64,000 bases of DNA from Symbiodinium natans. Taxonomy: Eukaryota > Sar > Dinophyceae > Suessiales > Symbiodiniaceae. The translations under genes were made by a program, and so were the position numbers. This document shows, piece after piece, positions 47,501 through 57,260 of the stretch (the stretch's first letter is position 1; every line of letters starts with the position of its first letter). The stretch lies in assembly GCA_905221605.1 (NCBI GenBank), contig CAJNDS010000097.1:167097-231096 (forward strand). Reading direction: 5' to 3'. The notes beneath the pieces were generated by a model. The model made no database searches. It was not told the DNA's origin and was given only the letters and a program-made list of their open reading frames with translations.

Positions 47501-49834
47501 CCTCCCTTCTGTTTCGGTATAGTTTCCTTAGACCCCAGGGCCTGTAGAGGCATAATCAGAGAAAACTCAAGAGAGTTTCGGAAGTGAAAGGAAATTCAAT
47601 ATCATTGTGATCAACAACAGCAATTCATAAGAATTATTGACAAACAAGTAATAGCATTAGCATGTAAACACCTATCAGTAGTAAGAGATTCGGCAGAAGT
47701 CGGGGTGCTCGTCAGGAGTTCTGCCAACTCATCAATGCTGTTGATGAAACCTTCTCCTCGATCTCAGCGATGAAGATGTTTCAGGCATGTGATGTCAATC
47801 GCGATGGTTCCGTTGACGTGAAAGAGTTTTTGTCCTGGCTCTTGCGACCACAAGAAGACCCGGGAATGGCGGAGTCGAGGATTCTGAGAAGACTGGCTGC
47901 TGAGACTCGCTTAGCGAAGCAGTACACTTGCAGAGCCGAGCTCGACGACGTATTCGGTGATTAGGCGGTGGCTGCGTGCACGCCCAAGGTGTGCAGGCAA
48001 GTCCACGAACCTTACACATATGTCAGACAAAAAGCATGGCCGAAGAGTTGCCTAGGGACGGTTAGGGGCCTCAAAACTCCCCCCCTCCCCCCACCCCGCA
48101 GAGCACAGCCAACAGCCTCGTCAGGACCGTGAAAGGGCCCGGCTAGCAGAGCAGGATGCTTTCAAGGCTCGTGTGGCGACCGCTCCAAGAAGCTTCTCTA
48201 AGCAGACCTCCGACCAGGACAGGCTGCAGAAGGCGGACCACATGCGCAAGGAGCGTGAGGTCACTTGCAAGTACCTGCATGCACCACCTCTCTGGGTTGG
48301 TTGTTTTCTTGCCTTTCATCACTATTTCATGATGCCGTGGCTAGGTTGACATGGAGAGGAAGAAGAGGGAAGAGGAGCAGGCGCTACCAATGGGGAAAGT
48401 TTGCCATGCTCATGCCAAGAGAGACCACTGTTTGCAATCTGAATTTCTTTATAGTGCTTCTCATTGCGAGGAGATGGACAGGAAGAAAGATCTGATTCGT
48501 CAGATTCGCGCACTGGAAAAGGTGCCTGTGGAGAAATTCAAGCAACTTGGTGACAAAGTACAGGCAAGAGCATGCCACTGTTCTCGAATGTTTCGTTACA
48601 TATCCTTCGAAACCCTGGAAAACTGAGGGTCTTCGATCCTGCAGAGCCGCCCTGCCAGGCCGGGGGCCGCTCTCCGGAGGGCGTTCAGAGAGCAGTTGAA
48701 CGGCGGGTTGAGCACATTTCTACAAGCGTATTCTCTCACAGATGATACGACAAAATGTGTGTTCTATATGATAATGTAATGTGACGTCATGCACCTCGTA
48801 CTCCGAAGGGCTTGCTGGAAGAGATGTCCCTGGCCGAGCTTCGAGAGCGCTTGAGAATCGTGCGGCGCCGAGACTGGCTCTTTTGCCTTTTGCCTTTGCA
48901 CGAGACATGACTTTGACAGGGAAGCATGGTTGACGTGCACGTGCAAACAGGTCGAGGCTCAACGTGAGAAGGAGCTGGATACAAAGCGCGAAAGGCCCGC
49001 ATGTGTCATAAGTGTGGTAGACCGGGCGCACAGTGTCGCAGGCTTTGTGATGACAAATGACAACTTGCAGGCAACTCGCAAAGAAGCTTGAGAAGCAGGA
49101 GGAGCTCACGGAGAAGGCTGAGATGTCGCAGTGCAGCCAGCAAAGGCTTAAACAGAGGGCTGTATGGTGTTTGTCTTTGAACCACGCGCAACTCGATCTG
49201 CGCCATGGACAGTATTGATCCTGTGCAGGCCGAACTGTTGGCCAAAGTACGTGAACGTGCGAGGGAGGAGCAGCAACAGAGGCACGAACAGATCCGGCGG
49301 CAGAAGATTCTAGAAGAGGAGCAGAAGCAGAGGCACCGAGAAAAGTGCATTGTGGAAGTAGCGGAGAAGTTGCAGCTGAAGAAGAGGCAGAAGAAGGAGG
49401 AGGAGCAGCGACTGAAGCTTGAGCTCAAAGAAATTGCCACGAAGAGGCAATTCCTGGCTGCAAATGCGGAGATGGTGGAGGCCAAAGCGCACAACGAGCA
49501 GCAGGCAGGCCTGGACCGTGAGGCGCAAAAACGGCAGAAGACCATTCTGATAGAGCAGCGCAAGCAGCATCAAATCAAGATCTCCGAGACGCAGCGCCGC
49601 AGGGACAATCAGGACAGAGATATCCAAGAGTACAAGACCATGCAGCAGACGGTTGCTGCACGGATGGATCGTGCAAAGGCTGCCGACTCGGCCCTGAAAG
49701 AGGAGATTCGCCAGTCGGTGCAATCAGCGCGAAATATCCAACGAGCCACGGCCAAGCGCAATGTCACAGAGTTTGGCCACAGCAGCAACGCTTACATGCA
49801 CCGGATTCAGAATCGCATGGCCACGTCGTGCTAG
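38071..49834 (+). CDS. CFAP99: CFAP99 (cilia- and flagella-associated protein 99), interrupted by two nested genes
   Basis: An axonemal coiled-coil protein of motile flagella. N-terminal exons read VVETYDPKKTTVDAYMEALL (38071-38133) and LKEKSLGDTERKFIHQ (38184-38243, GC donor). The latter joins in frame to VFYGCMRYQKFLKLFVAA (38936-), then YLVLAYLLFFRLEEQ (about 39195), VPEFRQFLL (about 39319) and VEWCKFYDVDYVEQAE (39762-). Middle exons are VEEQKKKKLQEEK (43973-44011), NVASVLREDALVKQKQAKE (44704-44760), ALKRYEEDLHDASQFYTWQE (about 44834) and KDHNEEEMRVRQRIVESEAE (about 44982). C-terminal exons are AEQDAFKARVATAP (48102-48259), VDMERKKREEEQ (48345-48380, GC donor), RKKDLIRQIRALEKVPVEKF (48471-), GLLEEMSLAELRERLRIV (48809-) and the long coiled-coil exon 49229-49834. 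The order matches the family from end to end. A TTL gene and an archaemetzincin gene lie inside its introns. Confidence 0.8.
38397..38427. other. 11-bp perfect inverted repeat (hairpin)
   Basis: ATCCACACCTG (38397-38407) and CAGGTGTGGAT (38417-38427) flank a 9-base loop. It lies in the CFAP99 intron 38244-38935. Nearby, GAGTTTACCCCGCTC occurs twice (about 38291 and 38347). Confidence 0.8.
40395..42009 (+). CDS. CCCH zinc finger fused to tubulin-tyrosine-ligase-like domain
   Basis: TTL-like enzymes ligate tyrosine, glutamate or glycine to tubulin tails through an ATP-grasp fold. The long frame (stop at 41729) carries a CCCH finger, spacing C-x8-C-x5-C-x3-H (CKRFSLEGGCPFGQNCTHLH, about 40792-40851). 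A TTL domain follows: HWPGEYELCSKDRMAKLL, FCPLTFVLP, ATP-grasp WILKPCQLGEGRHI, the signature NPLLIEGRKVDLRVYALVT, and AHVSNNSVQTKSS, matching the TTL HLTNxSxQK motif. A further exon at about 41919-42009 (GYSLLAFDLLVDDSGRAWLQ) supplies the usual C-terminal strand, so the stop at 41729 lies in retained intron sequence. The KKS-rich stretch at the start is a 9-bp minisatellite and may be untranslated; coding probably begins near 40690, after a CGCAG acceptor. The gene lies inside CFAP99. Confidence 0.75.
40448..40553. repeat. 9-bp minisatellite, about 11-12 units
   Basis: The unit is AAGAAGAGC, near perfect. It stays open in the TTL frame as KSK repeats, but it lies upstream of the first conserved region. 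Confidence 0.95.
42010..43687. other. CFAP99 intron sequence with an AT-rich island
   Basis: From about 42583 to 42790 the sequence is dominated by TAT/ATT/TTA triplets, far poorer in G+C than the rest. From 42884 to 43696 a 270-codon minus-strand frame is open, with a helical stretch (SCKKRLQEDQCLANLGLQMQ), but no family or splice context supports it. Three GGGCAAGAAT units occur at about 42331-42360. Confidence 0.45.
43688..43765. repeat. 11-bp minisatellite, about 6-7 units
   Basis: The unit is CATTGGCACTT with one partial unit. It lies about 200 bp upstream of the CFAP99 exon at 43973. Confidence 0.9.
44482..44508. repeat. (GT)n microsatellite
   Basis: About 13 GT units in a CFAP99 intron. 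A further 10-bp repeat (AGGGTCTGAC, three units) lies at 44911-44940. Confidence 0.9.
45439..47964 (+). CDS. Archaemetzincin-type metalloprotease fused to two EF-hands
   Basis: Archaemetzincins are zinc peptidases with the motif HExxHxxGx3Cx4CxM and a later CxxC. Exon 1 (to 46605) has a basic, serine-rich N-terminus and family segments such as FCILGVTMEDLFDNTQTFV and GIFSFCRMDPAWYR. A GT-AG intron, 46606-46778, leads to exon 2, 46779-47375, with QEVGHFLGMKHC, CRM and CPVC. Five extra residues (GILSQ) lie between a histidine at 46851-46853 and EVGH, so as read the first zinc histidine is replaced by Q. Exon 2 ends in the first EF loop (DEDGDGRMKVK). Exon 3, 47716-47964, resumes EF in register and adds a second loop (DVNRDGSVDVKEF). 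The intron 47376-47715 is GA-AG. Calcium-dependent control of the protease is an inference. The gene is nested in CFAP99; an in-frame junction with the preceding CFAP99 exon (after about 45460) is also possible. Confidence 0.75.
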
Positions 49835-50503
49835 AATGGGTGCAGATGAGGAGCTGCTTGTACACAGAGGATGTTCGTGCAACTGCTTGCAAATCCCTGA
49901 TCTTCGCCTTAGTTCTTAGCTTTTTCTCCCAGTCTGAAAGTTGATGAGATTAGCTCGAAACCGACAATCTTCATCGAACGGACCGGGCAGGTGCAGAGTG
50001 TGGCTCCGCACGCATAGAGCTATGATCTACAGGAAGGTGCCACACATGTGGATGGTCTAGAAAATCTACGCCATCTTTTCCAAAACTGCAAAGTGGCTAG
50101 TAGGTTGGAAATGAAGAGTGCCTTGAGCCTCGGAGGTGACTCAGTTTCACCGCTGCATGCGGAGACAGCCTGTGAGCACATAAGATGCCTCAAGGGCTTC
50201 TGAAGGGCGTCTCTGATCGATAATGCAAGCCACGCAAAACGTCACACTTTTCCCCGTAGCTTTGAGTAGTATGCTCTTGGCAGCCTGTTGCTGCCGACAT
50301 GGCTCAGCCCCGCTTCTGGCAGAAAGCTCAGGTGCTTCAAGTGCTCGAGATCTTCTCAAACCAAGCAGTTCACCATGCAGATACGCTTGGCAACTTTGCA
50401 CTGTTTTGGGCAGCTTTTGTTTGAATGTTCCTTGTGCATATAGCATATAGAACTCACGTGCTCGCACAAACGGCGCACGGGAGGCGCCCGAGAACTCGGG
50501 GTT
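49835..50503. other. Spacer downstream of CFAP99
   Basis: No recognised gene. It may hold the CFAP99 3' UTR and 5' exons of the deaminase-like gene. Confidence 0.4.
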
Positions 50504-51145
50504 TTGTTGGATTCTCTTCCATCATTGCGGCCGTCCCTGTTGCCGTTGATGCACCGGCTGTTGGACTCAACGCTGCCCGCTTTCATGGAGGAGCCCAGCA
50601 GTCTCCAGAGAATCCCTGCGGTGACACTGGGTGTTGTTGGAAGCTGTGAACTACTTCTTGCTGCTGGCATCATGGCCAAGTCTGGAACCTTAGTCTCAAA
50701 GTTCGACAAGGGCGGTGTGGGGAATGTGTTGTGTGTCATCGACTATGACGTTACTGCAGAGGGCTACGACTTCAAAGGGCAGGTCAGACGGAAGAACAAG
50801 CTTGGGGGAGTTGGTGGAGCTGGCCCGCTCATGCCCCTCACCGTCGCTGTGGACGGAGCTGTTAGTGCTGTTAGCGGTGTTGATCGTTCTGCCTGCGCCG
50901 AGTTCCGCGCCCTGAGTGCCTTGAGCCGGCGGCTGGAAGCATCAGGAAGGATTCAGGGCTCCGTGAAGCTGACTGTGACGGAGCCACCCTGCCTTTCGTG
51001 CCTCTCAGCCCTGCTGCAGTTCTGCTCACAGCATCCGCAGCTACGAGCTGAGGCCATTGCCAGCCTGCGCATTGTGCAAGTTGTTGCATGTGGTTGTCTT
51101 CTTGACCAAGCAAGTCCGTCAGGGTTGGACAGTTGGACTTTGTAG
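50504..51145 (+). CDS. Deaminase-fold protein with CAE and PCxxC motifs
   Basis: The frame is open for 213 codons. The zinc-binding signature of the cytidine-deaminase superfamily is visible: SACAEFRAL (about 50888) supplies the Cys-Ala-Glu helix start, and TVTEPPCLSCLSALLQF (about 50973) supplies PCxxC. This is followed by QHPQLRAEAIASLRIVQV, a helix and strand typical of the fold. The layout (CAE, about 30 residues, then EPPCxSC...F..P) is closest to the toxin-deaminase/BURPS668_1122-type groups known from bacterial polymorphic toxins and scattered eukaryotes. Those parallels do not show that this one is a toxin. The N-terminal 120 residues are unassigned, the start is uncertain, and a 3' exon after about 51075 is likely. 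Confidence 0.55.
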   Translation: MLDSLPSLRPSLLPLMHRLLDSTLPAFMEEPSSLQRIPAVTLGVVGSCELLLAAGIMAKSGTLVSKFDKGGVGNVLCVIDYDVTAEGYDFKGQVRRKNKLGGVGGAGPLMPLTVAVDGAVSAVSGVDRSACAEFRALSALSRRLEASGRIQGSVKLTVTEPPCLSCLSALLQFCSQHPQLRAEAIASLRIVQVVACGCLLDQASPSGLDSWTL

Positions 51146-53300
51146 TATGCAAAACAAGAGGAATACAAATGTCAAAGCTTACGGATAAGCCGGTTGAAGT
51201 ACGGAGGTTCCGGGGCTTTTCCCACTCGATCTTGGCCCAGTGACCCCGGAAACCTCGTCGTCAGGCAACCATTGATGGCTCGCTCATGCGCTACGGTCGC
51301 CTGCTGCACATGCACGATGACCAATCAAAAGACAATAGTTGCAGCGGCTAGCAGGACTGATCGTGCAAGGCGCATTGAGATACTCTGAGATGATGAACGC
51401 CTCATGCTGTGGTGACGTGGCTCACAGGTAGTTTGTCAACTTCTCAGACTTATACGTGTCCATGTTTCAGCTCTGAATGAAAGCGCCATGTCTGTGTGGC
51501 TTCGGATTTCAGAATGTTCCGAAAGGGCTCCACTTGTGTTTGTTTAAACGCAGCAGTGTGAACCACGTGGGGGTAGCTTTTCTCAAAGTGAGGAGCCACA
51601 GGCGCCATGGCGAGAGGACTTCGCCTGCAGGGTTTATGGGTCCTGCTCCTGCCGCTGGTTGATGCGGTCCGCGCAGCCCGAGAGGCAAATGCTAAGCCAA
51701 GAAGCAAAGCCACCTTGACAACCATGGGGTGACCAGAGTCGGGTGGTTGATAGCAATTGTCGCTGCCAGGGACGTTCCGACCTGGGACTTCTAGAGCTGG
51801 AGCATCACACGGAAGAGCAGCGCGAGGCAGCCCGCTATGCGAGCTTGCTGGAGTTTCTCAGAGCCTTAAAGGTGGAGCCGTAGAGCGCTGTATGGTGCAG
51901 CATGGCAAAGCATGTCGCCCGAAGTCCCCGCTGACTTTTGTGCAGCATCCACTCGCACCCATCCAATCCATGCATGGTCAGGGTTGGCAGACCTCAGCAT
52001 GCGGAATAACTCAAAAGCTGTTTTGTGATGCGAAAGCTTACGATTGCCATGTAATGTTCAGAAGTAAACATCCTCTGCCGTGCCTCGGCCTGTCTAGAGG
52101 CGGAAAGCTCCGAAAGCCTTCAGCAGCAGACGCTGCTGACAAGCCTTGGGCGGCTTGGATGCAATGATGTACTCAGTAGTACTCATTATGATTCACTGAT
52201 ATTCGCTGTGCACAACTGTGCGTCTGGCAGCGATGGAGGCATGTGGCAAACTCTGCCGCTGCTGGAGAGATGCTAGTGTTTCGCATGCTCACAGGGCAGC
52301 CCAAGCAGGACAGGTCTTCGCGTGATGACTTTAACTTTTTCAAGACACTAGGGGATTCCTTGTTCAAGATGTGCTGCGTTGAACAAGGATCTCTGGAGGA
52401 ACGGCTTGGCCGGGCCTCTGCCCCAGACGATGTCGGGCGCCCCTTGAAGCCGTAAGCCAGAAGCTTTGCAAGCGCTACCGAGGTACAACGTCAGCCGCAC
52501 CCTGGATGCCTACCACATCAATTCGGCAGGGAAGTTGCAGCAGGCCGGCCCCCGACCTGCTGTTTTTCAGTCAAAGCCAGATCCTTCACAAGAGTCTCGT
52601 TCTATCTCTTTGTCCATCGGCTGTGCCAGCCTCTGCGGTGTTTGTGCGGTGCCATATCCACAAGAGGCGATAGCAGCAGCGGCCGACACTCGCTGCATGG
52701 GTCGCCTTCTACTTGACTCAGAACACAGGTCCCCGGCCCCCCACGGTCCCCGCGGTCCCCCGAAGCCCTGCAATGATCATGTGAAGTGCAGCTATGATTC
52801 GGGTATGGGTTGCAGCTTGTCCAAATGGAGCTCTGACAGGTGCCACAAGGCCTTCCCAGTCTACGACCTCATGCTGACGACGCTACTGGTGATGCACCTT
52901 GGACACCACTGTGCCACAACTCAGGTATCTGATGACATATTTTTTGCGTTGAGGGCATCCCAAGCTTGCAAACTCGTCCCCTCGACAGTTCACGGCTTGT
53001 GGTAGCTTGTGGTAGCTTGTGGGGCACTTTCTGAGGTTGTTGACAAGCTTGGCTTGCTGTGGCTGCTGCTATGGTCCGTTGGGCCATGGCCCGGTCAAGA
53101 CCTACGAGTTCGGCATCAGCAAGTCGGACAAGGGGATGCTGCAGAAAGAATGGAAGTAGGGAAGCTGTGGCATGCTGAGCAAGCTGCAAACTGTCGAAGC
53201 TGCCCTAGTGAGATGCCTTAGTGAATGCAAAGTTCTCCTGGACAAGGCAGCTCGGCGCCGACAAAAAGGTTGCATAGTTTCCAAAACGAGCCATTGCAGA
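51146..53300 (+). other. Unidentified exons, one with a signal-like start
   Basis: A frame from 51607 reads MARGLRLQGLWVLLLPLVDA, a plausible signal peptide. Other coding-like pieces are LELEHHTEEQREAARYASLL (about 51790), ALPRYNVSRTLDAYHINSAG (about 52469), GPVKTYEFGISKSDKGMLQK (about 53090) and KLQTVEAALVRCLSECKVLL (about 53184). They may belong to one gene; none is recognised. Three GCTTGTGGTA units lie at about 52994-53022. Confidence 0.3.
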
Positions 53301-53517
53301 TGAATCATTACCAGCTGCGCCTCCATGTTGTTCCATCGATGGCATCTGCTGGCTCAGACTGCGAGACACGGGGGCCCAGAAATCTCGGAATGAGGCGCGC
53401 TGGATTGTTGAGGTATGTTGAAGAGTATTGAGTACTCTTCCCATCTTACTCTGTTGCTGAGTGGCCCATCCTAGCAGCTTGCTGAGTTCCTAGGCTCAGC
53501 AGCTTGGTCACCCTGAC

Positions 53518-54893
53518 ATGGGCGGCTTTCGCCGCCGCCGAGGAGCCAAAGCAGTGCATAAAGCTGCCCGCATCATTTGTGAGGGCTGTTTTCAAGAGTT
53601 TGACAGAGCGAGAGTCGCATTCACTTTGAGGAAAAGATGGTCGGTGAGCATGGCCAGGAGGTTCTAGGTTGCCGCTGCGCAGGAGGCACAGAGCCAGCAA
53701 CTCACGGACCCACAACTTGGTCTTGCCGCAGTGGAGGCAAGACCACCCATGGCCATTGTGGGTATCACTTCCACTTCATGTCCAACGAGGACTTTGCAAG
53801 AGTCGGACACTTCATTGTCGGATGTTGTATGTGTTGTTATGTTGTCGATCTGGGAAATGAGAACATAGCTGCCACAGCTCCAGGAGAAGCCTTGGTGCCG
53901 CACGAAGTATGGTCGGGCTGCCCAAGAGCTGCCCTCAGGCAGCTTGATGCAGCTTGAGATCGGCGATGCATTGTGCCCAGGCTGTGGACACTACTCCATA
54001 AAAGGCAACTGGGTGTACTGCGACCCACGAGGAGTTGAAAGACGGCGTGCCGACGCCGGCTGCCCAGCCTCATCCTTTTCTGGCCTACGGTGCTTCATGG
54101 CTTCATGGCCTTCATGGGACGTAGCGGTCTGTCAACAAAGCATGGCAGCGCAGAGGATGGCAAGCTCTACACGGCGCTGGACTTCAAGAAGTTCTACCCC
54201 AACGACCGGGCATCTTGCATGCTTGTCCTGGACCGTGTCTGCGTCGGAGCTTTCGGCGCAGGATGGCAAGGAGAAGTGGACCAACGTCGAGGGCTCGGTT
54301 TGGTTGATCCTTGGGGCAGTTCGCGAATGCCGCCATGCCCAAGGCAGCAAGTTACGAGGAAACACGCATCGCCAGAAATGGCAAGGCAGGCGAGGGAGGC
54401 GAGGGAGGCCACACAAAACACGGACAGCCGCGCATGGAGAGCAGGCTTACAGGGCCAGCGAGTTCCGAGAGTACTACATTGACTATCTGGGTGAGGCCGA
54501 AAGAAGTGTGAGCAGTACTTGTGCTCAAGGAAGAGAGCGTACGCTCGCAGAGGGCAGCCTGTGTACTGTATAACGATCGAAAGGAAGGTTGGATCAGCGA
54601 GTGGAAAAGTGCGAAGGAGGACTCGGCCTCCTTCGCGGCTCCGGTCTCTGCTCCTTGTGACAGCTTCGTACTCGCACTTGACAAGGAAACCCGAAAAGCC
54701 AACGATGACAAGTTCTACACGTTCGATGAGTTCGCCCCGAGCCTGAAAGGAGTTGTGTCTCAGCAACGACATTTTTGGTGACCAATATGTAGCTGAGGTC
54801 GAGCACTATGGCAAGGACAAGGCATGGAAAATGCCGCGGCCTTACAACGTTCTTTTTCATTATGAAAAATACGGTAACTCTACTGCTTAACTT
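53518..54893 (+). CDS. Protein with repeated DGKxYTxxEF-type motifs
   Basis: Three related segments occur along the + strand. They are AEDGKLYTALDFKKFY (about 54153), GEQAYRASEFREYYIDYLGE (about 54438) and NDDKFYTFDEFAPSLKG (about 54700). Between them are short W-x-x-x-W-K-x-A pieces (for example EGWISEWKSAKE, about 54584), and the end reads DQYVAEVEHYGKDKAWKMP to a stop at about 54890. The pattern is a short repeat: D-G/D-K-x-Y-T-x-x-E-F-x-x-Y-Y followed by a tryptophan segment. I cannot name the family. Exon borders are tentative, and the 53.5-54.1 kb part (for example HFHFMSNEDFARVGHF, about 53769) may belong to the same gene. Confidence 0.45.
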
Positions 54894-55441
54894 GTTAGAC
54901 TCGCCACAGGCTGGCTAATCAAGAGGATGGTTTTAGCAGGTTCAAGCTTGGATGAGAGGTGGGATGGTGCTGGAAAGCTTCGACCCGAACTCTGAAGTCT
55001 CGCGTTGCCAGTGCTTCCCCGCGAATGCCGCAGCTGTAGTGTAACCCACGCTGAGAAGCGGGACTGCCGAAACGTGCAGAACAGAGCGTTTCGGCCCCAG
55101 GGGCCGCTGGCGCGCAATAGTGCGCATGGTTTGGCTCGAATGGTTTAAAAGCTGCGATTCACCCTCAACGCAATGCCTTGGCAACGGATATATAGAGTTG
55201 CTACAAAGCATTGCAGTACAGCCCCTATTTGCGTAAGAGTGCAGCCGAGGCAGGTGTGGAACTTTGATTGTTGTGGCTTAGAGTGGCTCAGGAATCATGA
55301 GCAGAAAGGGTGGAAAATCAGTAGATACATAAATAACAAGAAATAAACGAATGAATAAGTAAATAAATAAGTATATATATATATATATATATGTACATAT
55401 ATCGATATAGGATGTCAGGTCCGTAGACTCAGGAAATATGC
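54894..55441. other. Spacer with (AT)n microsatellite
   Basis: An AT-rich stretch of AAATAAGT-like repeats runs from about 55320 and ends in (TA)n at 55372-55392. No gene seen. Confidence 0.6.
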
Positions 55442-56227
55442 GTGCAACCTTTAACCATCAGCTGGGGTTCCCAAGAAGTCTCCCTGAACACATATTCGGC
55501 TCTTGAAAACACTGGACTCACAGCAATGGACTTGCAAGCCTACTCTTGGGCCTGTGGTAGCTCCATACGCTGCCTGGAAACAGAGGGAAGAGAGCCCGAG
55601 GATGCGACTCGGGGAGACGTGTTGCTCACTGCACAGGGGCTGGTGAGCGTGTGGGCTGCCGCTGTGCAAGTTGCAGCTGACTTGGGGGATGTTGAGGATG
55701 TCGAGGAGGAGCTCGGGCCCTACGCTGCGGCGATAGCGAGTGCCTCGAAGTTGGCATCCCAGAATCGCCAGGGCGAGGGCGAGGGCGAGGAGGGAGCCGA
55801 AGCCGCGGAAGCCACGGACATGCGAGCCGTGGAAGACGTGGAAGCCGCGCGGGGGCCTCCTTACCAAGAGGCGTCTTGCGCAGAGGTGCAGGCCCCCATG
55901 CTCGCACTTGAGCCCAGAGAGAAAGCCCCAGAAGGCGAAGACAAGCTGGATGGCTTCCTTGGCTTGTTGTCTGCCTGGTCGGATGACGCACCAGCTTCTA
56001 GGCTGCTTGAAGAAGCCAGGCTTTCCAAAGCAGGGATCGCTCGGAAGTCCTCGCCGAGGAGAGCTCCCGAGCTGCGCGGAGGGAAGGCGAAGCCGCTGAG
56101 CAAAGAAAGCCTTGACAAGTTACGGGAGCGCTTCCCTCACAGTCGAGCGCCCAGCCCACCGGCCGACACACGCCACTGGCGGCGCCAGGATTTTGAGTTG
56201 TACTTCGGCCCTGCCCTTAGTCATTAG
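55442..56227 (+). CDS. Unidentified acidic ORF, 261 codons
   Basis: Open from ATG 55442 to a TAG. The composition is even and strongly acidic in the middle (GEGEGEEGAEAAEAT), and the C-terminal part reads PLSKESLDKLRERFPHS and HWRRQDFELYFGPALSH. No membrane segment or catalytic motif is seen. The length without a stop and the natural residue mix suggest a real exon, but overlapping frames on the other strand are also open because the sequence is G+C rich. Confidence 0.45.
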   Translation: MQPLTISWGSQEVSLNTYSALENTGLTAMDLQAYSWACGSSIRCLETEGREPEDATRGDVLLTAQGLVSVWAAAVQVAADLGDVEDVEEELGPYAAAIASASKLASQNRQGEGEGEEGAEAAEATDMRAVEDVEAARGPPYQEASCAEVQAPMLALEPREKAPEGEDKLDGFLGLLSAWSDDAPASRLLEEARLSKAGIARKSSPRRAPELRGGKAKPLSKESLDKLRERFPHSRAPSPPADTRHWRRQDFELYFGPALSH

Positions 56228-57052
56228 AAACTTAGGCACTTCGACTCGGCGTCAGGAAGTCGCATCTCTGGCATGTCAGCGCGCACCCCTGCAAGGCAGC
56301 GACGGATCCCTGCAACCGCGATCGGAGCCAGCGCCCGACACTGAGGAGCTGCTGGCCCAAGAGATGCGGCAGACCAGCCAGGCCAGCCCTTTGCTTGCGG
56401 CCGCCCAGCTGGAAGCTTCCTTGTCCCTCGAACCCCTAACCCTGCACTTTAGTGTACAGCTACATGGCAAGGCCCCGCAGGCCCCTAGTTCAGGACAGGG
56501 GCTCGGTACTTGGTGCTGGGTGTTGTTCCTTTGCAGAAGGCACGGAGGGGCACATAGGGGCACGGAGGGGCACGGAGGGGCACGAACACGGAGTGGCACA
56601 GGCTGGGCCGGCTTCGCATGAAAGTGTGCTGCCTCTTTGAAGCTAAGGAAATGCGCATGCAGCTGGCACAGGCAAAAATTGCCCATCCGCCAGCGGAGTA
56701 TACCACTTTCTGCCAACATCTCCTGGAGTGCTGCGGAGACATCCGCACCCTGGAGGTGAATAGCTTGTGAAAAGGCGCTCTGAACATGCGCATCGACCCA
56801 GGCAGTATTCCAGCGGGGGAAGTGGTACCCTCGGACTCTGATGTATGCCTCCGTGCTTGCGCGACACATGCTTCGTGGTTGAGGTGCTTCCTGTCCCTCG
56901 CTCCAGACGGGCACCTGACGTTCTCAAGTCTCCCATCTGCAGACGACTCAGCATTTTGAGCCCCAGCCCTGCATCTGGCAATCTCCATTGGCAGTGCATT
57001 TACAAGAGGTCTTGGTTAGGTCTTACTGTATGTTGGCCTGTACAGTAATTTT
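56228..57052. other. Spacer with a GGGGCACGGAG-type minisatellite
   Basis: At about 56537-56590 the units GGGGCACGGA and GGGGCACATA repeat. Open frames occur on both strands, without motifs. Confidence 0.5.
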
Positions 57053-57120
57053 AACGCTACGCGACCCGCCTCGGCCCGGCCCAGCGCATCCGCAGCGCCC
57101 AAGTCGCTGGACCCAAGCAA

Positions 57121-57260
57121 TAAGGGTTGGGTTTAGGGTTTAGGGTTCCGGGTTTATGGTTTATGGTTTGGGGTTTAGGGTTGAGGGTTAGTTTAGGATT
57201 GAGGGCTTAGGGCTCAAGGTTCATGCTTTGGGGTTTAGGGTTTTTTTGGGTTTAGGGCAG
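57121..57260. repeat. Degenerate telomere-like repeats
   Basis: Variants of GGGTTTAGGG, GGGTTTATGG and GGGTTGAGGG are interspersed with other bases; far less regular than the 31.1-kb array. Confidence 0.75.
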
